The translations under genes were made by a program, and so were the position numbers. Shown piece by piece: positions 6,140-6,514 of a DNA stretch of 6,514 nucleotides (the first letter of the stretch is position 1; the number at the start of each line of letters is the position of its first letter). Location: assembly GCA_023432005.1 (NCBI GenBank), contig JAEYVF010000083.1, positions 1 through 6,514 of the forward strand, written 5' to 3'. The DNA comes from Actinomycetes bacterium (GTDB taxonomy: Bacteria > Actinomycetota > Actinomycetes > Actinomycetales > Microbacteriaceae). A model generated the notes under the pieces. It was not told the origin of the DNA. It searched no databases and saw nothing but the letters and a program-made list of their open reading frames with translations.

Positions 6140-6514
6140 GCGGTGCGATGGGCTCGTCGGCGGGCTTGTCGTCGGGCGCGGGGCGGCTCGCGGTCGTCGT
6201 GCCCGTCTACCAGGAGGCCGCCGGCATCGCCCCGACGCTCGAGGCGCTCGCCGCCCAGCGCGACGCCGACTTCGACGTCGTCTTCGTCGACAACGGCTCG
6301 ACCGACGGATCGGCGGATGTCATCCGCGCCTTCGCCACGTCGCGCGGCCTCGGCAGGTGGCGCGTGATCGACGAGCCGCAGAAGGGCACGGGCGCGGCCG
6401 CCGACACGGGCATGCGCGCCGCGATCGACGCGGGCGCGACGCTGCTCGCGCGGACGGATGCCGACTGCCTGCCGCGCGAGGACTGGACGGCGTCCGTGCG
6501 CCGCGCGCTCACCC
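6136..6514 (+). CDS. Family 2 glycosyltransferase, N-terminal part (runs off the window)
   Basis: The start GTG (6136-6138) overlaps the TGA of the preceding gene as GTGA, a typical translational-coupling layout. An alternative start is ATG 6148. The frame is open to the window end, giving 126 residues. GT-A fold motifs are clear: LAVVVPVYQEAAGI (residues 18-31), the nucleotide-sugar-binding strand VVFVDNGSTDGS (48-59), KGTGAAADTGMRAA (83-96) and the DxD metal site TDADC at 107-111. It should transfer a sugar from a nucleotide donor; the acceptor is unknown, and the catalytic base and any membrane segments lie beyond the edge. Its coupling to a condensing enzyme suggests that the acceptor may be a lipid, which is inference only. 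Confidence 0.88.
   Translation, partial: MSGAMGSSAGLSSGAGRLAVVVPVYQEAAGIAPTLEALAAQRDADFDVVFVDNGSTDGSADVIRAFATSRGLGRWRVIDEPQKGTGAAADTGMRAAIDAGATLLARTDADCLPREDWTASVRRALT

Overview
The window is very GC-rich and strongly biased toward G or C at third codon positions. It has GTG starts, TAGGCT-type -10 boxes directly abutting start codons, and many GGATG/CATCC words. Together these point to an actinobacterium, most likely of the family Microbacteriaceae. This is an inference from composition and gene style; no marker gene for taxonomy is present. All but about 200 bases is coding.

Layout from left to right: (1) the 3' part of a SulP-family anion transporter with a C-terminal STAS domain, whose start lies before the window. 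(2) After 46 bases, an Uup-like ABC-F gene with its own apparent leaderless promoter. It is interrupted by one in-frame amber codon just before Walker B of the first ATPase domain, and its late linker carries two identical 44-bp palindromic repeats flanking a diverged inverted relative, all in frame. (3) Convergent to it, 6 bases away, a minus-strand HTH/WYL (YafY-type) regulator. (4) Divergent from the regulator across a 99-base gap, a PhnB-like VOC-superfamily protein with a strong Shine-Dalgarno. (5) After 46 bases, a KAS III/OleA-like condensing enzyme with another leaderless TAGGCT promoter. (6) Overlapping its stop codon by GTGA, the start of a family 2 glycosyltransferase that runs off the window.

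Three functional units can be inferred: anion transport (SulP); the WYL regulator with its divergent VOC partner, which share a control region holding an inverted repeat; and the start of a KAS III plus glycosyltransferase operon that probably makes a lipid or glycolipid product. The ABC-F gene stands alone and appears damaged, or else depends on stop-codon readthrough.

The observations most worth following are the lone amber codon in an otherwise intact ABC-F frame, the palindromic repeats turned into protein sequence in the same gene, the repeated leaderless-promoter layout, and a cluster of rare A/T-rich codons in the condensing enzyme.
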